NCBI GenBank assembly: GCA_946188395.1
Contig: CAMHUU010000027.1
Location: forward strand, 1 to 33,213
Length of the DNA stretch: 33,213 nt
Reading direction: 5' to 3'
Source: an uncultured Prevotellaceae bacterium
GTDB lineage: Bacteria; Bacteroidota; Bacteroidia; Bacteroidales; Bacteroidaceae
Positions 15,997-25,900 of this stretch are shown piece after piece (position 1 is the stretch's first letter; each line of letters opens with the position of its first letter). The notes beneath the pieces were generated by a model that saw only the letters and a list, made by a program, of their open reading frames with translations, did not search any database and was not told where the DNA came from. Both the position numbers and the translations under genes were made by a program.

Positions 15997-16752
15997 ATGG
16001 ACGACAACAGAAAAGTAGTCATAGAACTGCAAAATGTGAAGCGCTACTTCCAGGTGGGCTCTGAAACCGTGAAGGCCTTGAGAGGCGTCTCGTTTAAGAT
16101 TTACGAGGGCGAGTTCGTCACCATTCAAGGTACATCGGGATCAGGAAAGTCGACGCTGCTTAACCAATTGGGCTGTCTGGACACCCCTACCAGCGGAGAG
16201 TACTTCTTGGATGGCATCAGCGTGCGTACTATGTCGAAGACACAGCGTGCTCACCTGAGAAACCAGAAGATCGGATTCGTCTTCCAGAACTATAATCTGC
16301 TGGCGAAGACGACTGCTGTGGAGAATGTGGAACTACCGCTGATGTACAACTCTAAATACAATGCCCAGGAGCGTCGCGAGGCGGCCATCAATGCCTTAAA
16401 GGCCGTCGGGCTGGCCGACCGGCTGGAGCATAAGTCGAACGAAATGTCGGGTGGTCAGATGCAGCGTGTGGCCATTGCCCGTGCGCTGGTAAATAACCCG
16501 GCAGTGCTGCTGGCCGACGAGGCAACCGGTAACTTGGATACGCGTACTTCGTTCGAGATGTTGGTGCTTTTTCAGGAGCTCTACAAGCAGGGGCACACCA
16601 TCATTTTCGTGACCCACAATCCTGAGATTGCGGAATACGCTTCGCGCAATATCAATCTGCGCGACGGAAAGATTCGCGAGGATACCATCAATACGAATAT
16701 CAAGTCGGCAGCTGAGGCACTGGCTGCCCTACCCCAACCTGTAGATGACTAA
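15997..16752 (+). CDS. ABC transporter ATPase, MacB/LolD type
   Basis: A 251-residue nucleotide-binding subunit with every ABC motif: Walker A GTSGSGKST at 45-53, Q-loop Gln97, signature SGGQ at 151-154, Walker B LLADE at 171-175, D-loop near 181 and H-loop His207. It belongs to the MacB/LolD/FtsE group. In E. coli MacB the ATPase and permease are one chain; here they are separate neighbouring genes, as in LolCD-type systems. It powers the pump formed with the upstream adaptor and TolC protein. The export substrate (drug, peptide, lipoprotein or haem-type molecule) cannot be read from sequence. Confidence 0.94.
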   Translation: MDDNRKVVIELQNVKRYFQVGSETVKALRGVSFKIYEGEFVTIQGTSGSGKSTLLNQLGCLDTPTSGEYFLDGISVRTMSKTQRAHLRNQKIGFVFQNYNLLAKTTAVENVELPLMYNSKYNAQERREAAINALKAVGLADRLEHKSNEMSGGQMQRVAIARALVNNPAVLLADEATGNLDTRTSFEMLVLFQELYKQGHTIIFVTHNPEIAEYASRNINLRDGKIREDTINTNIKSAAEALAALPQPVDD

Positions 16753-16758
16753 AGTCTT

Positions 16759-16790
16759 CGAAATAACGAAATGTCGAAATAACGAATTAT
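16759..16790 (+). repeat. 8-bp tandem array at the ATPase-permease junction
   Basis: Four exact 8-bp units, CGAAATAA, CGAAATGT, CGAAATAA and CGAATTAT. The last unit overlaps the permease start codon at 16789-16791. Confidence 0.85.
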
Positions 16791-18003
16791 GAATATATTA
16801 AACCTCTTTAAAGTAAGTCTGAAGGCTGTCGCCAACAACAAGATGCGCTCATTCCTCTCGATGCTGGGTATTATCATCGGTGTGGCAGCAGTCATCATCA
16901 TGATGGCCATCGGACAGGGCTCGAAGGAAAGCATCCGCAAGGAACTGTCGACGATGGGCACCAACTTGCTGACCATCCGTCCTGGTGCTGATATGCGTGG
17001 CGGTGTGCGCCAGGACCCCTCGGCAATGCAAACGCTGAAGATGGCAGACTACGAGCGCATTATGCGTGAGAAGAAATTTGTGACGAAGGTGTCGCCTGAA
17101 GTTACAGCCAGCGGGCAGGTCATCTACGGCAATAACAATACGAACACATCGATGTACGGAGAGTCAGTAGACTATCTGGATATCAAACAATGGAGTGTGG
17201 AAGAGGGCGAATGCTTCACCGAGGAGGACATCAAGAAGGCCGCCAAGGTGTGTGTCGTCGGTGCAACCATCGTAAAGGAACTGTTCAACGGACACGACCC
17301 TGTGGGTAAGACCATCCGCTTCAAAAGCATCCCCATGCGCATTGTAGGTGTGCTGAAATCGAAAGGATACAACTCGTGGGGTATGGATCAGGATAATGTC
17401 ATCATTGCCCCCTATACCACCGTCATGAAACGTATTGCCGCACAGACCTGGTTCTCGAGCATCGTCTGTTCCGCCCTGACGGAAGAACTATCGGACGCTG
17501 CTATTGAGGAACTAACACAAATATTGCGCGACAACCATAAGTTGAAGGGCGATGCCGACGATGACTTCACCATCCGTTCACAAGCAGAGATGATGGAAAC
17601 CATGTCGTCGACCATGGACACCGTGACGCTCATCCTTGTCGTAGCAGCAGCATTCTCACTATTGGTGGCCGGTATTGGCATCATGAATATCATGCTGGTA
17701 TCAGTCACAGAACGTACCAAGGAAATCGGTCTGCGAATGGCCGTAGGCGCTACAGGACCCGTCATTTCACTACAGTTCCTCATCGAATCGGTACTCATCA
17801 GTGTCACAGGCGGACTGATAGGCATCCTCGTCGGTTGTTCTGCCAGCGCCTTCTTGGGTTCCTTTGGAATGCCGTCAAGCGTTCCTGCATGGAGCATCTA
17901 CGTATCATTCTTCGTGTGTGTGTGCATTGGCGTGCTCTTCGGCTACATTCCTGCCCAGAAAGCCGCTAACATGGATCCCATTGAGGCCATCCGCCACGAG
18001 TAG
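16789..18003 (+). CDS. ABC transporter permease, MacB/FtsX type
   Basis: A 404-residue inner-membrane subunit. It has the MacB_PCD/FtsX layout: one N-terminal membrane helix (about 20-42, with NNKMRSFLSMLGIIIGVAA), a large periplasmic domain (about 45-275), and three C-terminal helices (about 280-302, 325-350 and 368-392). The conserved MLVSVTERTKEIGLRMAVGA block between helices two and three is the coupling region for the ATPase. This topology moves substrates from the periplasm or outer leaflet rather than across the inner membrane. It completes the tripartite system and is followed by a 9-bp repeat spacer and the two-component genes. Confidence 0.93.
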   Translation: MNILNLFKVSLKAVANNKMRSFLSMLGIIIGVAAVIIMMAIGQGSKESIRKELSTMGTNLLTIRPGADMRGGVRQDPSAMQTLKMADYERIMREKKFVTKVSPEVTASGQVIYGNNNTNTSMYGESVDYLDIKQWSVEEGECFTEEDIKKAAKVCVVGATIVKELFNGHDPVGKTIRFKSIPMRIVGVLKSKGYNSWGMDQDNVIIAPYTTVMKRIAAQTWFSSIVCSALTEELSDAAIEELTQILRDNHKLKGDADDDFTIRSQAEMMETMSSTMDTVTLILVVAAAFSLLVAGIGIMNIMLVSVTERTKEIGLRMAVGATGPVISLQFLIESVLISVTGGLIGILVGCSASAFLGSFGMPSSVPAWSIYVSFFVCVCIGVLFGYIPAQKAANMDPIEAIRHE

Positions 18004-18009
18004 AATTAA

Positions 18010-18054
18010 GGAGTTAAAGAAGTTAGAGAAGTTAAAGGAGTTAAAGAAGTTATA
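18010..18054 (+). repeat. 9-bp tandem array at the permease-kinase junction
   Basis: Five exact 9-bp units: GGAGTTAAA, GAAGTTAGA, GAAGTTAAA, GGAGTTAAA and GAAGTTATA. It is the same unit family as 14746-14781. Confidence 0.88.
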
Positions 18055-18067
18055 GGCAGATAAAGCT

Positions 18068-19129
18068 ATGATAAAAAAACGACTGAAGGTTTTCTTGCAT
18101 GTGGCATTCTGGGCTTTCATGTTCCTGTCGCCCATGCAGTACATGAGAGGAACAGGCGCCTCCATGCTACATTATTTGATGAACTGTATGTCGCCTCTGT
18201 TGATGATGGTGGTATTCTATGCCAACTATAAGTGGCTGACACCTCGCTACTTCGTGGCTGGCAAGCACCGCTACTTCCTGATGATCAATTTGGCGATGAT
18301 TATCACCTTTACCGCTATACTGCACTTTTGGATGGACTTCACCAATGAGGTTTTCCCACCCAATCCTGCTTTCTATCGCATACCAGACGGACTCGATACT
18401 TTTCTTTACGTAGTACGTGACATCATCAACTTCATGATTTTTGCTACAGCTGCGACCTGTCTGAAACTGGCACAACAATGGATGTGGGCAGATGAAGCCA
18501 TCAAGAACGCAGAGAATGCCAAGGCTCATGCGGAACTAAGCAATCTGCGTAACCAGATTAATCCGCACTTCCTGTTGAACACGCTAAACAACATCTATGC
18601 ACTCACCGCTTTTGATGCCCCTAAGGCTCAAGAAGCTATTCAGGAACTGTCGAAGATGTTACGCCACATTCTATACGACTATCAACAACCCACCGTCCCC
18701 CTAAAGGACGAGATAGAGTTTCTGCAGAATTACATCAACTTAATGCGCATCCGACTACCCCAATCTGTAGAAGTAAGCTCCCGATTCGATGTTGCTAATT
18801 CGGATTTAGAAATTGCACCAATGCTGTTCATCTCGCTTATCGAGAATGCCTTCAAGCATGGTGTCAGCCCCATCGAACCTTCGTTCATTCACATTACATT
18901 GGAGGCCGACGAACAACAAATCGTGTGTGACATTCGAAATTCAAACCACCCCAAAACGGCTGGCGACCATAGCGGACATGGAATCGGACTGCAACAAGTA
19001 CAGCGCCGTTTGGAACTCTCATACTACGATAACTATTCGTGGCAGCGAGGAGTCAGCGATGACGGAAAGACATATTATTCCAAAATAGTATTAACAAAAA
19101 CAAAGAACGACAATAACCATGATTATTAA
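18068..19129 (+). CDS. LytS/YehU-type sensor histidine kinase
   Basis: A 353-residue membrane kinase. Four hydrophobic segments (about 8-22, 38-54, 70-88 and 112-132) form a compact sensor with little extracellular part. The His_kinase block is QINPHFLLNTLNN with phospho-acceptor His167, after a short coiled coil. The HATPase region follows, with IENAFKHG (N-box) and GHGIGLQQVQRRL (G-box). The 3' end overlaps the LytTR regulator by 11 bp, so the pair is translationally coupled. The context suggests it senses membrane or envelope stress, or the pump substrate, but the ligand is unknown. Confidence 0.92.
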   Translation: MIKKRLKVFLHVAFWAFMFLSPMQYMRGTGASMLHYLMNCMSPLLMMVVFYANYKWLTPRYFVAGKHRYFLMINLAMIITFTAILHFWMDFTNEVFPPNPAFYRIPDGLDTFLYVVRDIINFMIFATAATCLKLAQQWMWADEAIKNAENAKAHAELSNLRNQINPHFLLNTLNNIYALTAFDAPKAQEAIQELSKMLRHILYDYQQPTVPLKDEIEFLQNYINLMRIRLPQSVEVSSRFDVANSDLEIAPMLFISLIENAFKHGVSPIEPSFIHITLEADEQQIVCDIRNSNHPKTAGDHSGHGIGLQQVQRRLELSYYDNYSWQRGVSDDGKTYYSKIVLTKTKNDNNHDY

Positions 19130-19829
19130 TTGCGCTATTATTGACGATGAGCCCTTAGCAGCTGGACTGCTCAAGAGCTATGTAGAGAAAACACCTTTCT
19201 TACACCTGATTGGTTCCTACGGTTCCGCCCTGGAGGCTATGAAGGAATTACGCGACCATCCTGCACAACTATTGTTTCTTGACATACAAATGCCAGAACT
19301 TTCAGGTATTGAATTTGCCAAGATTCTACCAAAGGATACCAAGATTATCTTTACAACAGCCTTCCAACAATATGCAATAGAAGGCTATAAGGTTGCAGCG
19401 CTCGACTATTTAATGAAGCCCATTTCATACGACGATTTCCTGAAAGCCTCGAACAAGGCGCTCGACTGGTTCAGCATAACTCAACGGCAACAGGCAACAG
19501 CCCAGGACCGTTTTATGTTTGTCAAGAGCGACTATAAGCTTATCCGCATTGCACTCGACGACATTCTCTACATAGAAGGTCTGAAGGACTATGTGCGCAT
19601 CTATCTGGAAGACGGAACCAAGATTATGAGTCTGATGAACATGAAGAAACTAGAGGACTATCTGCCCCGTCCTGAATTCCTGCGCACCCATCGCAGTTAT
19701 ATTGTGCATATGACGAAGGCACAGCAGATAGATCGTTTCCGTATTGTTTTCGGAGAGGAATACATTCCCATCTCCGACTCGTACAAAGACGACGTACAGC
19801 AATTCTTTGATAACCATACATTGTCATAA
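19119..19829 (+). CDS. LytTR-family response regulator
   Basis: A 236-residue regulator. The receiver domain (1-120) has acidic Asp9/Asp10, phospho-acceptor Asp55 in LLFLDIQMPE, and Lys100 in DYLMKP. The LytTR DNA-binding domain covers about 131-232, with FVKSDYKLIRIALDDILYIE and EFLRTHRSYIV. It is the cognate partner of the overlapping LytS-type kinase. LytTR factors bind direct repeats upstream of their targets; the cluster promoter at 13319-13350 is a likely target, although I saw no clear repeat pair there. Confidence 0.94.
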   Translation: MIINCAIIDDEPLAAGLLKSYVEKTPFLHLIGSYGSALEAMKELRDHPAQLLFLDIQMPELSGIEFAKILPKDTKIIFTTAFQQYAIEGYKVAALDYLMKPISYDDFLKASNKALDWFSITQRQQATAQDRFMFVKSDYKLIRIALDDILYIEGLKDYVRIYLEDGTKIMSLMNMKKLEDYLPRPEFLRTHRSYIVHMTKAQQIDRFRIVFGEEYIPISDSYKDDVQQFFDNHTLS

Positions 19830-19830
19830 A

Positions 19831-20748
19831 ATGGAGAAAAAAAGTAACGACATATTACTCAAGAATGTCAACCTATTGTCAAAACTGACAGAACAAGAAG
19901 TGGGCATGATGCCTGCTGTCGAAGCCCCTCTGCCGTCAGTGGAACAGGTAAAACAGATTGTCACATTGGCAAAGAACATTATCTTTCCCGATTATTTCAA
20001 TCAGCGTCAAACTGACGAGACGCTACGCTCGTACAACATTGGCGTACACATGCAGGAACTAGCACGCTTACTTGTCAAGCAAATAGCCCACGGGCTCCAG
20101 TTTTGTGAGGACTGCGAAACGATCAAAACCAAGCAGCAAGTGTATCAGGAAGCCGAACGTCTGACCTTAGAGTTTATCGATGCACTACCAGAAATCAAAC
20201 GTCTACTTTATACTGACGTACAGGCTATGTTCGACAACGACCCCGCTGCACGAAACTACGGCGAAGTTATCTTCTGTTACCCCGTGGTGAACACGATGAC
20301 ACACTACCGCATCGCTCACAAACTGCATGAATTGAATGTGCCCGTCATTCCTCGTATCATCACCGAGCAGGCACACTCAAAGACAGGTATTGACATTCAT
20401 CCCGGCGCACAGATTGGCGAATACTTTGCCATTGATCACGGCACGGGTGTAGTCATTGGGGAAACGACTATTATTGGTAACCATGTGACGCTATATCAGG
20501 GTGTAACTTTAGGTGCCAAGAGTTTCAAATACGACGAGAACGGCAATATGCTAAACGTGCCTCGCCACCCAGTACTCGAGGACTACGTAACGGTCTACTC
20601 CAACGCCTCGATTCTCGGACGCATCACCATTGGACATCACTCGACGATTGGTGGTAACATTTGGCTGACTCATAGTGTGCCTCCCAATTCACGTATCCTT
20701 CAGTCAAAGGCTGTTGATGCGTCTTATGAAGGAGGATTGGGTATTTAA
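19831..20748 (+). CDS. cysE: Serine O-acetyltransferase
   Basis: A 305-residue enzyme making O-acetylserine from serine and acetyl-CoA, the first step of cysteine synthesis. The C-terminal left-handed beta-helix shows hexapeptide turns from DIHPGAQIGEYFAIDHGTG to GRITIGHHSTIGGN, with the catalytic-type IDHGTG and the RHPVLEDYV block. The N-terminal helical domain (1-190) is of the long EpsC-like type. The start at 19831 lies 1 nt after the regulator's stop, so the gene is very likely in the same transcript. An earlier in-frame start lies inside the regulator gene and is rejected. The link between cysteine supply and an efflux pump is unexplained. Confidence 0.94.
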   Translation: MEKKSNDILLKNVNLLSKLTEQEVGMMPAVEAPLPSVEQVKQIVTLAKNIIFPDYFNQRQTDETLRSYNIGVHMQELARLLVKQIAHGLQFCEDCETIKTKQQVYQEAERLTLEFIDALPEIKRLLYTDVQAMFDNDPAARNYGEVIFCYPVVNTMTHYRIAHKLHELNVPVIPRIITEQAHSKTGIDIHPGAQIGEYFAIDHGTGVVIGETTIIGNHVTLYQGVTLGAKSFKYDENGNMLNVPRHPVLEDYVTVYSNASILGRITIGHHSTIGGNIWLTHSVPPNSRILQSKAVDASYEGGLGI

Positions 20749-20773
20749 AAGAATTATGACAAGTAATGGACAA

Positions 20774-20809
20774 AAGAAAGAGACTTCCTTAATTGGAAGC
20801 CTCTTTCTT
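20774..20809. terminator. Shared bidirectional terminator
   Basis: AAGAAAGAG and CTTCC (20774-20788) pair with GGAAG and CTCTTTCTT (20795-20809) with one mismatch and a 6-nt loop. T-rich flanks occur on both strands. It lies between converging cysE and the lipoprotein gene and overlaps the latter's stop. Confidence 0.8.
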
Positions 20810-21361
20810 ATTATTGAGAACCTTGGCAAACTCGCCGCTGGCCTTAACGCTGTCGCGGTCGGATGTGCTACGTGTGAAGGAACGTGTCCAATAGCCCCAG
20901 TCAAAACTGCTATCATAGCGAAGGTTGAAACGAATTTCACTTGACGTTCCGTCATCCATGTAGCCAGAGAAATTGTAGGCGCTAAGCGAATAGTCGTAGA
21001 TGTAAACATCGTTCCAACTGTCTGCATAATGGATGATGATTTCACCATTAACCACCTCCCATTCGAAGGGACAATAATAATAATCGTCGTAGATGCTGTA
21101 GAGATTGTAATCAACCTCGTAGCCCCAGCCTCCGTACCTATTATCACGCTCAAAATAGATGGTAGTACGATAGCTGTCGCCCGAGATTCCGAAACGATCG
21201 TACATATAGGTGTCGATATATCCCGTCCAAGTTCCCTCCAAAGTACGGGCTTCTTCGCGATCCTCGATATCGTCATAATAGCTAACCTCGCAGCTCATGA
21301 ACATCGTAGTAGCAACCAGTGCCATTGTCATCACGGTCAGGTAGGTAAATAACTTCTTCAT
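20789..21361 (-). CDS. Small aromatic-rich lipoprotein
   Basis: About 190 residues. The N-terminus MKKLFTYLTVMTMALVATTMFMSCE is a lipoprotein signal with the lipid-anchored Cys near residue 24. The mature part begins with an acidic stretch, then LEGTWTGYIDTYMY, the start typical of lipocalin-like 'W-x-G' beta-barrel domains. It is unusually rich in Tyr and Asp (NLYSIYDDYYYCPFEWEV). The likely location is the inner or outer membrane facing the periplasm. The function is unknown; ligand binding is only suggested by the lipocalin-like pattern. An ATG four codons upstream (21373) is an alternative start. Confidence 0.7.
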   Translation of the reverse strand: MKKLFTYLTVMTMALVATTMFMSCEVSYYDDIEDREEARTLEGTWTGYIDTYMYDRFGISGDSYRTTIYFERDNRYGGWGYEVDYNLYSIYDDYYYCPFEWEVVNGEIIIHYADSWNDVYIYDYSLSAYNFSGYMDDGTSSEIRFNLRYDSSFDWGYWTRSFTRSTSDRDSVKASGEFAKVLNNKKEASN

Positions 21362-21408
21362 AGTCGTTGTCATTTTATAGGGTTCAACTTTTGTTTTATT
21401 TCTCGATG

Positions 21409-21439
21409 CAAAGATAGAGATATTATAACGCTTTCACAA
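21409..21439 (-). promoter_or_regulatory. Promoter of the small lipoprotein gene
   Basis: Minus-strand TATCTTTG (21409-21416) with TTG (21437-21439) 20 bp upstream, about 48 bp before the ATG at 21361. The remaining gap to 21664 holds an orphan plus-strand promoter-like pair and one hairpin, with no gene that I can see. Confidence 0.6.
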
Positions 21440-21625
21440 GTAGTTTTTCCTATTTTACCATAGGGTTTTTCCTATTTTTGAAGAAAATATCCCTCTGAAG
21501 TGAAAATTTTTGAAAAAAAACATTGTCAGTTCAGATAAAATTCTTAACTTTACAACGTCAAATCTAACTAATAATTAAGAAAGAACGATTTCTTTTCCAT
21601 TATTAATACTATCATTAGAAAGCAC

Positions 21626-21657
21626 GAAGCGACACGATTGTGAAATCCTGTCGCTTC
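21626..21657. terminator. Hairpin downstream of the AmpG-like gene
   Basis: GAAGCGACA (21626-21634) pairs perfectly with TGTCGCTTC (21649-21657) around a 14-nt loop. It begins 8 bp beyond the stop of the minus-strand AmpG-like gene. The T tract is weak in both directions. Confidence 0.6.
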
Positions 21658-21664
21658 ATTTAAT

Positions 21665-22951
21665 TTATGCTTCGCTGTCCTCCTCTTCTACTTTCTTTCC
21701 AAATTCCGGATCAATTTTCAGGAACCACGTAACGACATAAGTCAGAGAACATGCTGCTACCACGATAAGGAAGAATGTCTGATAGCCTACCGACTCTTGC
21801 AAGGCACCAGCGAACAATCCCGGTATCATCATCGACAATGCCATAAAAGCAGTGCAAAGCGCATAGTGCGATGTCTTATGCTCACCCTGACTATAATAAA
21901 TAAGGTATAGCATATAGGCAGAAAAACCAAAGCCATATCCGAATTGCTCAATGAAAACACATATATTTACAATCAGCAGACTACTTGGCAAAACATAGGA
22001 GAGATAAACATAGACCAAATCAGGTAACGTAATAGCCATCACCATAGGCCACAACCAGCGTTTCAGTCCGTCGCGACTGGCGGCTATACCTCCAAGAATT
22101 CCTCCCAACGTCAATCCTATAACACCCACAGTCCCTTGCACCAATCCATATTCGCCATCACTCAAACCGAGACCGCCATTATGCCCGGCATCTACCAGAA
22201 ATAGTGCACTGACCTTGGCCAACAGACCTTCTGGCATACGATAGAACAGCATGAAACAAATGCCTGCCCAAACTTGGGGTTTCTGGAAAAACGTTACGAG
22301 CGTCAGCTTAAACTCATTCAGTATTCCACTGACTGTTTTCTGCATCTTCTCACCATCCTCAGAGGGTTTGGGTAATGCCCAGCTGTGATAGAGCCAGAGG
22401 GCAATAAAGAGACCTGCCATCAAGTAAAACACCAGGCTCCACGAATAGCGGATGTTTCGGGTGAGCACTTGTAAGACACCAGCCAAACCTACCAACAAAC
22501 CAGAAGAGAAAATAGTAGCTATACGATAAAAGGTAGAACGAATGCCCACGAAATAAGCTTGTTCATGCTGGTCAAGTCCGAGCATATAGAAACCATCTGC
22601 AGCAATATCGTGAGTAGCACTGGAAAAGGCCATCAACCAGAAGAAGCAAAGTGACCCCTGCAACCACCATGGACCAGGAATCGTAAAGGCCACACCAGCC
22701 AAGGCTGCACCTATCAGCAGTTGCATGGTAATAATCCACCAACGCTTGGTGCGTAACATGTCGACAAAGGGACTCCATAAGGGTTTGATAACCCAGGGCA
22801 GATAGAGCCATGAGGTATACAGAGTGATATCGGTGTTCGACAGGCCAAGTCGTTTATACATGATGAGCGAAATGGTCATTACTGCTACATAGGGAACACC
22901 TTCTGCGAAATAAAGGGTGGGTACCCAAAACCAGGGATTTCGTTGTTTCAT
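21665..22951 (-). CDS. AmpG-like MFS muropeptide permease
   Basis: A 428-residue major-facilitator protein with about 12 hydrophobic segments. The N-terminus (FWVPTLYFAEGVPYVAVMT) and TSWLYLPWVIKPLWSPFVD, followed by DIAADGF, are characteristic of the AmpG family. AmpG imports anhydro-muropeptides released from cell-wall turnover into the cytoplasm. It is transcribed with the large glycosyltransferase/HIT/SpoIID gene 42 bp upstream, supporting a role in wall-fragment salvage. Divergent Bacteroidales members may carry other sugars or peptides, so the substrate is inferred. Confidence 0.85.
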   Translation of the reverse strand: MKQRNPWFWVPTLYFAEGVPYVAVMTISLIMYKRLGLSNTDITLYTSWLYLPWVIKPLWSPFVDMLRTKRWWIITMQLLIGAALAGVAFTIPGPWWLQGSLCFFWLMAFSSATHDIAADGFYMLGLDQHEQAYFVGIRSTFYRIATIFSSGLLVGLAGVLQVLTRNIRYSWSLVFYLMAGLFIALWLYHSWALPKPSEDGEKMQKTVSGILNEFKLTLVTFFQKPQVWAGICFMLFYRMPEGLLAKVSALFLVDAGHNGGLGLSDGEYGLVQGTVGVIGLTLGGILGGIAASRDGLKRWLWPMVMAITLPDLVYVYLSYVLPSSLLIVNICVFIEQFGYGFGFSAYMLYLIYYSQGEHKTSHYALCTAFMALSMMIPGLFAGALQESVGYQTFFLIVVAACSLTYVVTWFLKIDPEFGKKVEEEDSEA

Positions 22952-22993
22952 TTGTTTCTTTTATTAATTTCAACAATGTCGATATTTCTTCAT

Positions 22994-25900
22994 TTAATAG
23001 ATTCGTTTGATTTCCGCATGACGATAGTAATGCAACAGAATCTGTTCATAAGTATACCCTTGCTGACCCATTACAGCGGCACCAATCTGACAAAGGCCTA
23101 CCCCATGCCCCCAACCTTTTCCATGCAAACGGAAACCCGTGGACGTTTTCTCAACGTCAAAGGCAGAGCTGTAGAGATGGCTCTCGCTAAGGGCACGACG
23201 TATCTCCAATTCCTTACCAATCGTAAAGGACTTTTTCGTCCCAATAATCTTTAGTTTCCAAATACGTCCACTCTTACCTCTCTCCACAGGAATCAGGTCT
23301 GTTATCTGACCAAAATCATCCTTCAATTTTTCTTTAACAAGTTTCGAGAGTTCTTCAGTGGTATACTCCACCGTCCAGCGATAGAAATCGTTCGTCTCCT
23401 GATCGTAATCGTTAAGCACCTGCGCAAGCACCTCCTTGTCGTCAGTGTTACAGAAGGGATCATCGACACTAACCAGATAGGGTTTGGGCGTATCTTCCCA
23501 GCAATACTGGAACTCTTCTGTCACACCGCCACAGCATTTTGAGAAGCGGGCATCACAGATTTCGTCTCCATAGCAGAGAATCTGACCACGAGTAGCCTTT
23601 AATGCCTGCTCAACATTCTTGCTCGTCTGTCTGGTAATACCCTGATAGCGCTGACAGTGGTCATCGGCACAGACATCAAAGATGGTATGGTCTTCACGGT
23701 CGTACCAACGAATCAACTCGTCATCTTTCTTGATAAACGAGAAGAACCCATTCTTCTGTTCCTGACTATCTTCTCTGCGACGCATCTGAGCCAAGAGCCA
23801 CGAACGACTGATGACTGCATGAGCCTTCAACAGTTCCAAACCTGCCGTAGCTTTCATCTCGCTGGAAATAACCGAAGCCAGATATTTTTCTACAGGCAAC
23901 TCGTTAATAGCCGTTATCTGATCTGACTCTACCACCAACCTCAATGTTCCTAGGAAGGTCTGTGTCTCTTTGCGTTCCCAATGGAAGTTCACACCTATCG
24001 TTACATCATACAACGAGAACGAAGCGTCAGAACTGGAAGGAGTAAACGCCAACTCACGGTACTGGTTTCCATTCCACAGGATACCTCCTTCCGAAAATTC
24101 TACCATCTGCTTTCCCTCGATAGTCTCGCCCTTAGCAGTATAGGGGGCATTCAACGAAAACTCAATTTTCTGACCACTGACAATACCCACTGCGACATTA
24201 GGCTGTTCCTTCATCTTCGGACTTTCAACCTTAAATTTTTGGTTCTTCACACGCTCAACAACCTGTTGCACCTGCTCCTGCGTCAGCGACAACTCACGAT
24301 AGATGTCAAGAATAAGTTCTGGCGTTACCCGACGGAAATCTTGTTCCCGAGGCGTAATGATAAGGCCACCCATATCAACAGCACCTGGACTGATGATATA
24401 CTGGTTGTCGCCCGTGGCCGTATAGCACTCGGGACGGTGCTTCCTGCGAGGCAGTACCACACTGAACACGATATCACCCGATTTCCACATAATGATGTTC
24501 ATCATCGCCTCTGTCTGATCTTCAGCAAGTGGCAGACAGTCGTAGAGTCTTCGGAACAGACGCTCGCCTATGCTCTGACTATGGCTACGAATGACAAAAG
24601 CCGCAGCGGGGTAGTCGGCCACCAGCCAAACACCATTATCTTCATCATCTTTGACGACTTCCACCAAATTACGACTCAATCGTTGCCACGACTGTTGCAA
24701 AGGCAGACAACCACTGCTGACGGCTTGCAGATGAGCATGATCGGGGGCAGAAGCGCCACAATGCGGACCATTATATAATAAGGTCAAGTCCGTATTGAGT
24801 TCTGATAATTTCAGCATCTCGCCATACATAGGCAGAATACGTTGCGGCTGGTGTTTTAACGTAGGCAGCGTAAAATGAACCGGCAAAATGGGGAACGGAT
24901 TAACCAACAATTCGTATTTTCCATAAATCAAACGATGCATCTGTTCCTGCGGACGATTCTTAGCACACAGAAAACACGGACGCTCAGCAATGGACTTGGC
25001 ATCAATCTTAGCACCCGTAGAACCTATTCGTGCTGGATTCCATTGAGCTTGTAACGTGATGGTATCAGTCACCAGTTCGCGCGTTTCAACATGTTGCAGG
25101 TCACGATAGCGCTGACGTACATCAGGCCAAGTCTGCAACTGACGATGGAAGAATCGGAAAACAGATGATTCCGGCGACGCTTCACCCCTACCCTGTAGCA
25201 ACTGCTGACGAGCTGCAAGCTCAATAGTTCGCAAACGGTCTTTATACAGATTATTGGCATTTATCTTCTCAATGGAAAGTGCAGCATCAGAGTTGCCACC
25301 CCAACGACGACAGAGATATAATTCCGTAAAGATACGTCCTATGCGATAATGGCGCGAGAATTGGAGTCCCAAAGCATAATCCTCGCCATACGACGTATTG
25401 GGAAAACCTATGCTACGAAGCAATGGAGTAAAAAATGCACGAGGAGCACCCAAACCATTGATTCTCAACGCATTATTAGGACCATTCTCATCAGTCCATT
25501 CCTGATGGGCAATAAGTCCGGGAGGCAGTGTATTTAACTCAAAATCACACATCCGATAAGAACCTATGACCATAGCTGCCTTTTGCTTGTAGAAGGCATC
25601 GACAATAGTCTGCAGCGTCTTCGGAGAAGAATAGAGATCGTCACTATCCAACTGAACTGCAAAACGTCCGCAACACTCACTATAAACGGCTTCATTCCAA
25701 CAACCGCCAATACCAAGATCAGTACGTTCAGGAACAATAACGTGCAGCTTGTCGCTATGTGATTGTAATAGACCGGACAATATTTCTGCCGTTCCGTCTG
25801 TCGAGTGGTTATCCACTACGATGACATTATATTTGAACGAAGCCTTTTGCGACAAAGCACTCTCCACAGCATCCTTGATGGTTTTCACACGATTGAATAC

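Noticed and set aside
19744..19830. Longer N-terminus for cysE
   Set aside because: It would lie within the response-regulator gene in another frame; the ATG at 19831 gives a normal family length.
21374..21664. A small protein gene in the lipoprotein-ampG gap
   Set aside because: No frame of convincing length or composition; only promoter-like sites and a hairpin.
23981..24778. A 265-codon plus-strand frame
   Set aside because: Antisense to the HIT and SpoIID parts of the fusion gene; no family resemblance.
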